Below are positions 23,119-33,715 of a DNA stretch of 64,000 nucleotides, one piece after another (the stretch's first letter is position 1; the number at the start of each line of letters is the position of its first letter). The notes under the pieces are model-generated. The model worked only from the letters and a program-made list of their open reading frames with translations. It was not told where the DNA came from and did not search any database. This DNA is from Nilaparvata lugens (Eukaryota > Arthropoda > Insecta > Hemiptera > Delphacidae): contig NC_052518.1 in assembly GCF_014356525.2 (NCBI RefSeq), positions 104,079,323-104,143,322 of the forward strand, given 5' to 3'. The position numbers and the translations under genes were made by a program.

Positions 23119-23436
23119 CATTTTCGTTTGTGCGTAAATTTCCGCAGTCGACTACGGCAAGCATTGTTGACATTCATATTGTCCAAATTTCAAGTGTGCT
23201 TAAACAGCTGATCAAATAACTTTTCATTATTTGTGTCTATTATTCAAGAATAAAAACATTTCTAATAATATCAACATATTGCCATTTGAAAGTATAAAAA
23301 AGTATAAACTCAAGATCCCCCATTAAAACATAATTGAACATAATCTTTTAGGTTATTTAGACAAATTGAAATCCACCCAATGTGGGATCCTCGCCCTGTC
23401 GCGGTCGACGTCGGCATTTACGCACAAACGAAAGCC
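23119..23436. mobile_element. complete MITE with TTTCGTTTGTGCGTAAAT ends
   Basis: The left end TTTTCGTTTGTGCGTAAATT and the right end ATTTACGCACAAACGAAAGC are inverted copies; next to them lie GCAGTCGAC and GTCGACGTCGG. The same family is found at 54591-55947 (split by an RTE) and as a fragment at 19330-19475. No coding frame. Confidence 0.88.
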
Positions 23437-23464
23437 CAGCTTTAGGTGTCATCTACAGTGTGAA

Positions 23465-23625
23465 AATTTAACACTGGAGATGATACCATAGGAGTTGAAT
23501 CATGTTTGTAATTTTTGATGAATTTGTGATATTTTTAGACAATATTCCAGTGCTTTATCGTGGATAAATATCACTATGTCTCACTAAAAACAGTATCTGA
23601 ACTTATGATTATTGAAAGAATAAGA
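23465..23625. repeat. dispersed repeat R, copy 1 (holds an empty MITE site)
   Basis: The block GATGATACCATAGGAGTTGA, CATGTTTGTAAT, then ATTTTTAGACAATATTC and ATAAATATCACTATGTC matches 38800-39175, where a Harbinger-type MITE interrupts it. The uninterrupted TGGATAAATATCAC at 23561-23574 is the pre-insertion state. The class of repeat R is not known to me. Confidence 0.75.
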
Positions 23626-23659
23626 CGTTGATGTAGTCAATACCACTATATTTGTTCAA

Positions 23660-23824
23660 AAATTAATTCACATTACAGAACCAGGTTTCATGGTAACACC
23701 TACCACATCTTCAGCTGAACTAATGTGGGTGTTACTTCCACATCATGGTAACAAACAACATTAGATCAGCTGAAGATGTGTTAGGTGCTACCATGAAACC
23801 TGGTTCTGAAATGTGAATTAATTT
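23660..23824. repeat. foldback, about 65-bp arms
   Basis: AATTCACATTACAGAACCAG with TTTCATGGTAACACCTACCA at the left is mirrored by TAGGTGCTACCATGAAACCT and GGTTCTGAAATGTGAATT at the right. CATCTTCAGCTGA / TCAGCTGAAGATG also pair. The loop is about 30 bp. Confidence 0.85.
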
Positions 23825-24000
23825 TCCGACATCACTCACGCTCAAAATCACTCATAACGTAAATTTGAATCATTCTTAGGTAGATTTATAGTGAACTATT
23901 GCCTTTTGCTTGCAACAACTAATAACGCTCTGCAACCAAAAAGGGTTGTGTGGCAGAGAGAGCCTAGAGTCCTAGCTCTGCCCTTAATAAAGTCAATTAT

Positions 24001-24150
24001 TCAATTCAACTAGCTCTTGGCGGGAGGATCAATTAAGGCGGCCATGTCTCGGGGCCCTATAATTCGACAGCTATTGATGATCTGACCGCACCGTTTGGTG
24101 GGGATGACTAGCTGTACAGCTCCGTGAAGATCACCCCTACAGTTTCTGTC
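24001..24150. other. GC-richer unidentified stretch
   Basis: From CTCTTGGCGGGAGGATCAAT to GAAGATCACCCCTACAGTTT the sequence is unlike the AT-rich surroundings. I find no open frame of note, no terminal repeats and no second copy. Confidence 0.3.
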
Positions 24151-24212
24151 TGTCTTATGATATGTGATTGGAGGTTGAAAAAATGACAATCGTACTTTGA
24201 TACTTAAACCAG

Positions 24213-24600
24213 GCTAGGACTCTCCTAAGTTAGGACTCTCTAAGCTAGGACTCTCCTAAGTTAGGACTCTCTAAGCTAGGACTCTCCTAAGTTAGGACTT
24301 TCTAAGCTAGGACTCTCCTAAGTTAGGACTCTCTAAGCTAGGACTCTCCTAAGTTAGGACTCTGTAAGCTAGGACTCTCCTAAGTTAGGACTCTCTAAGC
24401 TAGGACTCTCCTAAGTTAGGACTCTCTAAGCTAGGACTCTCCTAAGTTAGGACTCTCTAAGCTAGGACTCTCTAAGCTAGGACTCTCTAAGCTAGGACTC
24501 TCTAAGCTAGGACTCTCCTAAGTTAGGACTCTCTAAGCTAGGACTCTCCTAAGTTAGGACTCTCTTAAACTAAGACTCTCCTGAGTTAGGACTCTCCTAA
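24213..24600. repeat. 31-bp satellite (15/16-bp dimer), about 12 copies
   Basis: The monomers TAGGACTCTCCTAAGT and TAGGACTCTCTAAGC alternate, giving a 31-bp higher-order unit for most of the array. In the middle (about 24455-24505) only the second monomer is used. Few changes are present, so it is young or homogenised. It ends exactly where the terminal repeat of the next element begins. Confidence 0.95.
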
Positions 24601-25019
24601 AGGTCTCTGCTCACTGCACCGTATCATACTAGGACCGGTATAGGAACGGCTCATGCAACAAAAAATAGTTGACGTGTATTATTGCCTGGCAAGTCCATAA
24701 CCGTACCGTATAGGAACGTACCATGACCGGTCACCGTACAATTTCTCGGCGAGAATATTTTGCTGGTTACGTTCCGTTTACGTTCCGTTCTTCAACCGGT
24801 GTATAGCCGCATATGTATCGCGTTGTTGACCCGGTTGCATCTAGTTATAGCCGCGTATGTATCACGTTGTAGGCCCGGTTGTAACTAGACTAGTATGCGC
24901 ATATGTGCTATGTGTAGCAGAAGTAATGCAGAATTGTTCATTGCTAGACATGGAACAATACACAAGTGCGCGCTATGGATGATGAAATAGTATATTACGC
25001 TACAAGCACAGAAAGTTAG

Positions 25020-25097
25020 TGTTTACGGTATGAGGATAGTTTCCCGGGCGAGGCTTGCTTCGCCCGGGAATATGTTATCCGAATACCGTAAACACCA
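25020..25097. repeat. GC-rich hairpin
   Basis: TGTTTACGGTATGAGGATAG, then TTTCCCGGGCGAGGC, is mirrored by TTCGCCCGGGAATATGTTAT and CCGAATACCGTAAACA. The arms are about 34 bp with almost no loop. Confidence 0.8.
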
Positions 25098-25138
25098 TTC
25101 TGAGAGAGTCGCGTATGATATTTTTCGCCACACTACAG

Positions 25139-25313
25139 GTATAGCTGACGCCAAAAAGTTAGGTAGTTTCGTGGGTCTCTTGTGCGTCCCAACAGCTGAT
25201 GTTGTCAAGTAGAGTTGTCATCTAGCTTGGCTTAGGTGATGATTTTTAAATCAAAGGTAACACCATGTGACCCACGAAGCCCCCTAACTTTTTGGCATCA
25301 GCTATATAAGAAT
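25139..25313. mobile_element. 175-bp MITE (TATAGCTGACGCCAAAAAGT)
   Basis: TATAGCTGACGCCAAAAAGT and TTTCGTGGGTC at the left pair with GACCCACGAA and ACTTTTTGGCATCAGCTATA at the right. TA borders fit a TA-targeting MITE. No coding frame. Confidence 0.8.
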
Positions 25314-25479
25314 AATAAATCGAAAAAAATGTTTTATGAGGGGGGGGGAAACTTTGATGTCTCATATCTCAAGAACTAGACGTCGTAGGGTACTCAAAGT
25401 GGGGTGGAAATTCCCGATCTCACCCTCCTGAACACAATGCACAATATTGCACAGTTGTCCAAACACATTTTCAAAAATT

Positions 25480-25640
25480 TTCAAAAAGCGGCCGGAAAGG
25501 GTACTCTTTCCGGCCTTAGCCTGAAAGAAGCATGTTCTGACGTCAGACGAGAGTCGTCTGCAAACAATGTCTTTCAGAACTACGGAGGGACTGGAAAACA
25601 GCTGTTTTCTGTGCAGTGTGGCGAAAACCTTATTGCATGT
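25480..25640. repeat. repeat shared with 19125-19300, inverted
   Basis: GGCCGGAAAGGGTACTCTTT, GACGTCAGACGAGAGTCGTC, GCAAACAATGTCTTTCAG and GGAAAACAGCTGTTTTCTGT match the other copy on the opposite strand. Confidence 0.75.
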
Positions 25641-25809
25641 GTACACAAGTATGAGTTATTGTTCAACTCACAGCATCCGAAGTGCATGGATTCTACCGAG
25701 AAAGATTTTCGTTTCCTTAGAGCATCATGAATCCAATAACATCGGGTAGACGTTTTGAGGTTTCTTTCTTCCTCCTCATCCAAAATAATGGCAATCATTG
25801 CTAGTTCCC

Positions 25810-26678
25810 TTAAGGCAGTGCAAAGGCTAAAAATAAACTTTCTACTGGTGATATTTTTTAAAGTTTTTCGATTCAAGCTATCAAAATGAAAAAGTTTTCT
25901 CAGGAAAACATTTTTTCCGATCATTACTTTTTGAGATATGAGCGCCTAAAGTTTAAATTTTTGGGACAGAACATTCCGAATTCCGAGAGAGATAAAACAA
26001 TCAGATCTAGAGGATGGATTCTTCATGGTATTGTTTATCCAGTAAAACAGAAATTTTATGAAAATATCAATTTTTGAGAAAGTTATTCAATTTACTAAAA
26101 ATGACCAAAAATAACTTTGTCGAGTTATTTTTTGGCCATTTTCGGTAAATTGAATAACTTTCTCAAAAATCCATATTTTTAGAAAATTTTCATTTTATTA
26201 CATCAACAATATCATGAAGAATTTAGCCTCTGAATCTCATGGATTTACCTCCTACCGAATTTGAAATGTTCTGTCCCAAAAATTTAAACTTCGGGCGCTC
26301 ATATCTCAAAAAGTAATGATCGGAAAAAAAATGTTTTTTGAATTACTTTTGTACATTTGCTCATTGAATTACATTTGTACACACTCTCGCGTGTCACACC
26401 TCACGGTATATAACGAATGCCTGACTTTAACTAAAAATAACTTTTAGTTGAGTTATTTTTAGTAGATTAAATAACTCTCTTAAAAATTGATATTTTCAGA
26501 AAATATTTGTTTTACTAGATCAACAATACCATGTTACTTATCTCAAAAAGTAATGATGGGAAAAAAATATTTTCCAGAGAAAACTTTTTTATTTTGATAG
26601 CTTGATGATATACAAATCGAAAAACTATGAAAAATATCACCAGTAGAAAGTTTATTTTTAGCCTTTGCACTGCCTTAA
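25810..26678. mobile_element. piggyBac-type foldback MITE (TTAA..GGCAGTGCAAAGG), copy p1
   Basis: TTAA borders are followed by GGCAGTGCAAAGGCTAAAAA and, at the other end, its inverse. The long arms (to about AACTTTTTCATTTTGATAG) make it a foldback. TTAA target sites are the hallmark of piggyBac. Between the arms lies a shared unusual insert (26339-26420, TTTTGTACATTTGCTCATTG, then CGCGTGTCACACCTCACGG). The short open frames inside are by-products. Confidence 0.85.
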
Positions 26679-26989
26679 AGACAGCTTATTTAGAGGCATA
26701 GTTTAACCAACTGATCACATTTCAACTAACCAACTAAAGATAGTTTAAAAACTGAACTGCTACACCAGCATGGATGACGTGTTCACTGAGCTTATAGTAC
26801 ACATGCTTATGAACAGACATGTACTGTGCGCCAGTGGAAGGGGTATGCACGTTCATTATACGCGTTGTATACCCGTTATAAACGCGGATATAACCCGTTT
26901 ATAACGTGGATGTAATAACGTTGTCGATACGTAGCAGTGGGCATTGGCATGCATGTTACGTGCCGGTCACGTTCCTGTAACGTTCCTAT

Positions 26990-28208
26990 TAGGGATGGGT
27001 ATCGAAAGACAAAACATCGATGTTTTTTTCCATCCTAACATCGATAAGTGAAAAACATCGAACAGTAAACATCGATGTTTTTGAACATCGATGATTTTAA
27101 ACATCGTTTATCGCCCTACGTTTTTATGGATGATACTATTAGTCCAGTCAATATAGACATAAAAAAGGGGGTGTGCTTGCAATTTATATTGTAGTTCTGA
27201 TTTTTTAATATATTATTTGGGTACATAAGAGAAGTCCAGAACCAATTTCTTCATGCAAGATTTCCTTGTGCTAGATACAAAATAGCCCAAAAACCTCGTA
27301 TTTTCGGCTCATTTTCCAGTTTTCAGCTATTTCTGCCAAATCTCTCCCAGATTATATAATTCTGAAAGAAATGAGATCACTCGGAACTCTCTATCTCTAA
27401 TGAGTACTTTGTTATAATTTTTCAAAAATGAGTAAAATTTGAAGAAAAAATCAATTTTGATGAATTTTAGTTTTTAATCAACAATATCTTCCGATTGTTA
27501 CAATTTAGATGTATATTTCAAAATCCCTCTAGGCGTATTTTTGTGCTATACAATCTGAGATCAGGTAGAGCGCTCTATGTCATATAGATTTCCAGGTATA
27601 CCTGACAACAATGCTCCTTGTATTGTGGAAAACACCTAATTTTTAGCTTCAACCATCATCACCATCTACTTTGTCCTCACATTGATATTTCTCACAATGA
27701 CATAAGTTCATGGGTAAGAATCACCCGTTAGATGCAATTAATTTCAGTATTTCCTAGTAGAGGCACGCTTAAGGACACCTCAAGGATCAAAATTTCAAAC
27801 ACATAACTTTTGACACAATGCTCAGATTTCATCGTACTACACTTCATCCTTCTCGGTTCGTCACGGCGGTTTGAAATCATGCATAATAAGTCAAATTCGG
27901 TCGAAAAATGGAAAGTTTATTGTTGAGTGTACTTAAGCCCATATTCCAATACACAGAAAATGACCAATTTCTATATTCAAAGTTGCATGTCTTGTAAAAT
28001 ACTTCTGATAAAATTTCCAAATCTAGTGAGAATGTGGAAATTGTCCCCCTCTACCCACTCCAATAAATAATACTTTCGATTCCAAAACATCGATGACCGA
28101 TGTCTAGGTAAAACCATCGATAAGTGAAAAACATAGAACAGTAAACATCGATGTTTGATGTTGATACATCGATGTTTTTAAACATCGATGTATCGATACC
28201 CATCCCTA
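26990..28208. mobile_element. non-autonomous hAT element (TAGGGATGGGTATCGA) with 8-bp target duplication
   Basis: The ends TAGGGATGGGTATCGA and TCGATACCCATCCCTA are perfect inverses, and GTTCCTAT flanks both sides (26982-26989 and 28209-28216). Subterminal regions on both sides are full of ACATCGATGTTT palindromes (AAAACATCGATG repeated), likely transposase binding sites. The 1.2 kb length without any transposase frame makes it non-autonomous. It is the last insertion in the 24601-28255 stack. Confidence 0.93.
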
Positions 28209-28255
28209 GTTCCTATACTGGTCCTAGTATGATACGGTGCAGTGGGCAGACACCT

Positions 28256-30826
28256 CAAGTGTCATTAGCAAATTATGTCCGGCTGGTATCTTTCTCGGGA
28301 CTCCAGCCCGTACACCGTTGGTATGCCAGCTTTCAGCTGGTTGTATCAGCTTTCAACAGCAAACTAAGGTTCTACCTCATTGAATTGTATGGATAAATTT
28401 ATTGATGAAGTTTTTGAAATCATGAAGTCACACCAATCTATCATTTTCATTGAATAAGATAATTCCCTACATCTGATGAATGTATCTAGTTTATTTGAGA
28501 TGAATGTACTTATTGGAATTGAATCTGTATGCACTATGGTGTGTTGGATAAAATATATATTTTTTAGACTGAGAATTTACATTTTACACATTTCTCTATT
28601 TGCACACTAATATTAGTAAACTCTACAGTTGTCGCTCTAAAAGTTCATCTATTGTGTACTAGAATATGCACTCTCACTTCTAAATTAAATTTTAAGCTCT
28701 TCAAATTATAATAAACTTCATAAATATAAGATCTTTTGCTTCCTGACATTTTATAAGATGAAATTCAATTTTCTGAAAATACGTCTTTATTGAAACTATA
28801 AACTGACACCATTTAATGTTGTTTCTCGTACGTAATCATGTTACAATAATTATTTTCTCTCCAATTATTAAAATGGCAAGAATCAGGGAACACACTGGAA
28901 GAAAAAATTGAGTTTCAATTGAAAATGAGTGTGTATTTGCTGTTTCAAATTATACTTCATTGCCGAATTCTGTATATCTAATGCGAGTTTTTTTTATAAT
29001 CTACAGCCTTTCATTTCAAATATCCAGTTTTTATCATGAATTGTCTAAAAAGTGCTAAATAATCTATTTATAAACTTCATATAAAATAATCACATTTGAT
29101 TCGTGTGCACAGTGCTATTGATTGTAGTTTTCTTTTATTCGTTTTCTTGTTTTAAAGATTTAAATTCAATCTTGTTTACATTTATTTTTAAAGTTTGTGA
29201 TATTTGTTTAAAAGTTTTTAACGTGTATCAGGTTTTGAACTGCTAATATTTTGTCAATTTTAAGTTGATCTGGTTTCTCAATTCTTCCTCATAAGTGTAT
29301 GAATCTGCTATTCTATCTGAAACCCTTTGTTTTGATGAAAATCGAAGTTATCCTATATATTTTCTATAAGATCTCATACGAATGTTGACTACTTGTTCGT
29401 TCCCATTCTAAAGTATGAACCTTTTAAATTAAATTTTAAGCTCTTCTCATACAACATGTTGTTTTTTTACTACCAAGTTTTATCAAATTTGATCGGAACA
29501 GTTGGGTAAGAGATCCATGCTTGTTCCTACAGAACATAATAATATTGTAAAAAAAGGCCTGAGTGAATGTAAACTAGAGTCAATTTATACAATATCTGTT
29601 TATACAGTCGAACTTCTGATTAACGAAAGTGACTTGTGATACTTGAATATATCTTGATATGATTTAAAAACTAAGGGTTTATGACTTGATGCGGTTAAGT
29701 GATTCAGTTTTTTTCTTCTGTATTCTATTGGATCAAAATATTGATGAAATAAAAGACTCACAATAGTCTAGTAAGCTTCAAGCTCTTTTGTACAATCTAT
29801 TCATAACTTTATTTCTGTAAATATTATTTAATTGTATATTAATACAAGGAACAAATAAATTCGAATTTTTAATTTGAGACTCACAATACAATACTATGAT
29901 TGGTGACAATCACCGCTACTTTGAGTACTATACTCAACTGCTTTCAAACACATTTTATTCTGGATATTCTTGTCCATCTTATATTTTTTCAATTTTAACA
30001 GAGAGAATTCTGATTTTCTATGAATAAATATAGAAAATATTTGTGCTTTAGTTTGAAGAGTCAAAACCATTCTAATTATTTGTATTTTTTTATTGGTAGA
30101 ATAAAATATAATGCTGTTCTCATATCTAAGTCAATTTTTGTGACAAAAAATAAGTTTAATGAACTTATCTTTGATATCTTGTCTTGGAAGATATTTCTAT
30201 TCTTAAAGGTTATTCATTTATACTTAATCGTTTCAAAGAAGTTCGACTGTCTATTTTGTATTATTGTACATTTATTTATTTTTGAAAACCATTTTCAATC
30301 ACTCCTTAACAATACAGTAGTCCAAATTATAAAATATATTATTTACATAATTAATTAAAACTCTAAATTATTAAGTATGTTCTCTTTTACGAGTATCTTG
30401 CTCCTGTAGCGATATTCCCTTTTGAATTTAAATAACAATATTATTATTATTAATCCATAATCTGGAATTGCATTTTGAATAGATTGATGATAAACTATAA
30501 TTACTAAGTAGTTGTTTTGCTGTAGCAAACGCAGATAGCTGTTTTGCTGAAACCGCCTACCATTACGTTAAGTTCAGTTCATTCCGCTCTATTCTCATAA
30601 TTATAAAAATATATATGTTTTTATGCTTGATAGTTCAGCTTTGCATGCGCTCTGCTGGTTTATTCTAGTCAATAATTAGAAAGTACATTTTCTCCTACAT
30701 ATTTAAAGCATGACAAAATAAATGAAACATTCATTTGTATTCACTCTGTTTTTACTTCAAGGCATGACAAACTGAAAGACAGTTTGTATGGGAAACGAAG
30801 TTTGGTTATCCAATTATTAAGGCTTT
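28256..30826. other. long AT-rich intron stretch
   Basis: No repeats shared with the rest of the window and no exon-like islands. The 112-codon open frame at 30020-30358 is made of Phe/Ile/Tyr/Lys-rich AT codons and looks random. Confidence 0.4.
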
Positions 30827-31633
30827 GCAAAGGCTAAAAATGAACTTTCTATTCGTGATATTTTTCCAAGTTTTTCGATTTGTATATCATCAAACTATCA
30901 AGATGAAAAAGTTTTCACAGGAAAACATTTTTTTTCCGATCATTACTTTTTGAGATATGAGCGCATGAAGTTTGAATTTTTGGGATGGAACATTTCAAAT
31001 TCGGTAAGAGATAAATTCATGATATTTAGAGGATATATTCAGATATATTTTTAGAAAATATTTGTTCTACTAGATCAACAATACCATGAAGAATATATCC
31101 TCTAAATCTCATGGATTTATCTCTTACCGAATTTGAAATGTTCTGTCCCAAAAATTCAAACTTCAGGCGCTCATATCTCAAAAAGTAATGATCGGAAAAA
31201 AATGTTTTTTGAATTACTTTTGTACATTTGCTCATTGAATTACATTTGTACACACTCTCGCGTGTCACACCTCACGGTATATAACGAATGCCTGACTTTA
31301 ACTAAAAATAACTTTTAGTTGAGTTATTTTTAGTAGATTGAATAACTCTCTTAAAAATTGATATTTTCAGAAAATATTTGTTTTACTAGATCAACAATAC
31401 CATGAAGAATATATTCTCTAAATCTCATGGATTTATTTATCTCTTACCGAATTTGAAATGTTCTGTCCCAAAAATTCAAACTTCAGGCGCTCATATCTCA
31501 AAAAGTAATGATCAGAAAAAAATGTTTTCCTGAGAAAACTTTTTCATCTTGATAGCTTGATGATATACAAATCGAAAAACTTGGAAAAATATCACGAGTA
31601 GTAAGTTTATTTTTAGCCTTTGCACAGCCTTAA
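30827..31633. mobile_element. piggyBac-type foldback MITE, copy p2
   Basis: TTAA then GGCTTTGCAAAGGCTAAAAA at the left; GCCTTTGCACAGCC then TTAA at the right. Long complementary arms share the region TTTTTGAGATATGAGCGC. It contains the same inner insert as copy p1 (31207-31290), and a second inner arm duplication (AATATATCCTCTAAATCTCA twice). Confidence 0.88.
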
Positions 31634-31959
31634 GGTGCGTGCGTACAGACTTATGCGCCACGAACACGCGCATTCCACTCCTCATCAGCTGATGCTATTC
31701 TTATTATATCTGTATCTTCACATTATATATTATATCTGTATGTGTACAGAAATAGTAAGTTACAAATATAATAAGCATAACTGATGCCTACATCAGATAA
31801 TGAAAAGTGAAGTGTGTGTGCTCCTTGGCGAATAAATATATGTTCACATCTTTTGTACGTTGATGTGATATTATGCGGTCATTATCTATCATGCTCTGTA
31901 GACTGTTCTAGAATGCTAACCATCACATGACTGTGGAATATTTGACGAATATGCTGCCT

Positions 31960-32053
31960 AGGCCACACTCTTGTCAAGTCGCTTGCGAAATGGTCTCGGC
32001 ATCCACACTCTCGCGCTCGTTGTCATTTGTACGCACTTGGCAAGAGTGTGGCC
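31960..32053. mobile_element. small MITE (GGCCACACTCTTG..CAAGT ends)
   Basis: GGCCACACTCTTGTCAAGT at the left and ACTTGGCAAGAGTGTGGCC at the right are inverted. The right half (CACACTCTCGCGCTCGTTGT, CATTTGTACGCACTTGG) is present again at 32303-32363, on the other side of the M1 MITE, suggesting a local duplication. Confidence 0.75.
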
Positions 32054-32066
32054 CGGCATAAGAGTC

Positions 32067-32285
32067 TATAGTGAGGTCCACGTTATAATGGCAGAGGATA
32101 AAGATAGGAGAATAGCGATGCCGACTCTCTGCATTAATTAGTTATATTTCTACACTGTCAAAAACATCATTGGCATCGTTGTGGACCTAGGAAAGGATAG
32201 TACCACCGGCTTTGTTGAATGATAGACAAGGATAGCAAAACCAAAGTTGATCAAATACTGTCATTATAACGTGGACCTCACTATA
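32067..32285. mobile_element. MITE family M1, copy c (complete, 219 bp)
   Basis: TATAGTGAGGTCCACGTTAT and ATAACGTGGACCTCACTATA at the ends. This is the shortest complete member. The interior holds AAGATAGGAGAATAGCGATG, GATAGTACCACCGGCTTTGT and GATAGACAAGGATAGCAA, motifs shared with copies d, e and h. Confidence 0.92.
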
Positions 32286-32302
32286 GATCACTGTTACCCC
32301 TT

Positions 32303-32363
32303 CATCCACACTCGCGCTCGTCGTCATTTGTACGCACTTGGCAAGAGTGTGGCGCCGGCATGA
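32303..32363. repeat. partial duplicate of the 31960-32053 MITE
   Basis: CACACTCGCGCTCGTCGTCA and TTTGTACGCACTTGGCAAGA match the right half of the MITE upstream. Left terminal repeat is absent. Confidence 0.7.
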
Positions 32364-32861
32364 GAATCTGAATCACTGTTACCCCTTTGATTGAATGAGT
32401 TTGAATTATGGATAGGACATATGAATTTGTCTGACTTTTCCGTGGAAGTAGTTAATGAATGAGCGTTGAAACATGGATATGATTTTAAACGTTTGATCCT
32501 CCTGCTTAATTCGTGTCCTGTAAGAATGTTATTATAAAATAACATAATTGGACCCTGTTGTACCACTCTATGGTTGTTATCATCCTATTCCATCATCGTA
32601 GAGCATTGGAACTTGTAAACAATTTCAAATGGTCGTTGAAACCTTACAATAAATTGAAATTGTCAATGCATGCTGGAAAATGGTATGTCGATGTTTAGAT
32701 GGTAATTTGGTTGAGTAGAATCTTGAAACTCGGGGACATAAATAATAGCTCCATGTTGGACTGGTTGAGTGTTGTATTTCACATCTAGACTTTTGCAACA
32801 TGAGTTTCTGTAGTGAGATTCATTCGAAAAGTAAACATTATTTGAATGGCAAGTGTAGGCA

Positions 32862-32864
32862 TTA

Positions 32865-32910
<46 letters not shown>

Positions 32911-32962
32911 TATTCATGGAGGCAACAGGTAAAAACCCATTTTGCCTCCTTCACACATTACA

Positions 32963-33020
<58 letters not shown>

Positions 33021-33092
33021 CGAAATGGCACTCACTCACTGACTGACTGACTGACTCACTCACTCACTCACTCACTCACTCACTCACTCGCA
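32862..33092. repeat. microsatellite cluster (AAAT)n, (TA)n, (ACTC)n
   Basis: An (AAAT)n run of about 11 units (32862-32907), then TTTTATTCATGGAGGCAACA and more, which resembles a minus-strand LINE tail. It is followed by a (TA)n run of about 25 units (32967-33016) and a (GACT)/(CACT)n run (about 33032-33090). Confidence 0.9.
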
Positions 33093-33490
33093 GAACTAAA
33101 AATCTACCGGACCAAAAACGTTCAAATTTGGTAGGTATGTGCAGTTGGCCCTTTAGAGGCGCACTAAGAAATCTTTTGGCAATATTTTAACTCTAAGGGT
33201 GGTTTTTAAGGGTTTAAAGTTCGTCTTTTAACATGTATATTCTTCTTCTCCCAATCTCTTAATTATAATTGAAATTTCCATATCGTATATCATATGTTAC
33301 TATAGAGCTATAATCTAGATAGAGTACCTCTTCGAAACAGTTGTTAACTGGCAACTAAATTAATAATTTTGTCAGGTTGGCATTAAGTTGAGTTGACTTT
33401 GTTAGGTTGGCACCAAGTTGAAGATTTAAATGCATTTATCGCGGAAAAATTGATTGGGCACTGCTACTTCAATCCTGGAAATATTATATT
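33017..33490. mobile_element. repeat unit starting AAAAGCGAAATGGCACTCAC (Helitron-like guess)
   Basis: The order (TA)n, AAAAGCGAAATGGCACTCAC, (ACTG/ACTC)n, then AGAACTAAAAATCTACCGGA and AAAACGTTCAAATTTGGTAG, is a layout I associate with Helentron/Helitron-type repeats of arthropods. No Rep/helicase frame is present and no CTRR end is certain, so the class is a guess. Confidence 0.35.
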
Positions 33491-33715
33491 ACTAGCCGTC
33501 AGGCTCGCTTCGCTCGCCATATCCGTTTAGCCAGACGTTTAGTCTGGACCCCCGACTGGATTGTCCTAACATATGATAAAAATGCTCAAATGAAAAATGC
33601 AGGCGAGCGAAGCGAGCCTGCTGATCTCATTCTTGGACGATCCAGTCGGGGGTCCATGGGGCGGAGCCCCCTGGCTATACGGATATGGCGAGCGAAGCGA
33701 GCCTGACGGCTAGTA
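33490..33715. mobile_element. inverted-repeat element with GGCTCGCTTCGCTCGCC arms
   Basis: ACTAGCCGTCAGGCTCGCTT, CGCTCGCCATATCCG at the left and CGGATATGGCGAGCGAAGCG, AGCCTGACGGCTAGT at the right are inverted, about 36 bp. An extra copy GCGAGCGAAGCGAGCCTG lies in the middle, and GACCCCCGACTGGAT / ATCCAGTCGGGGGTC is a second inner pair. Confidence 0.8.

Larger units (their letters stand above)
24601..28255. mobile_element. TIR element (CACTGCACCGTATCATACTA), split by later insertions
   Basis: The left end AGGTCTCTGCTCACTGCACC, then GTATCATACTAGGACCGGTA and TAGGAAC, is matched by the inverse right end (28209-28255) for about 46 bp with four differences. Internal sequence holds repeated CGCATATGTATCGCGTTGT-like and ACGTTCCGTT motifs. 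Later arrivals are a hairpin (25020-25097), a MITE (25139-25313), a piggyBac-type foldback (25810-26678) and a hAT element (26990-28208). No coding frame of its own is visible; the class is undetermined. Confidence 0.8.

Noticed and set aside
23465..23625. Penelope-like element ends
   Set aside because: The GATGA..ATAGC..GAA.CATGTTT pattern recalls ends I have seen in Penelope-type repeats, but no reverse transcriptase is near, so I left it as an unnamed repeat.
30020..30358. 112-codon + frame
   Set aside because: AT-rich Phe/Ile/Lys/Tyr composition without splice sites or motif; expected by chance in such DNA.
32663..32917. Frame with IYLFIYLFIY repeats
   Set aside because: Translation of the (AAAT)n microsatellite.
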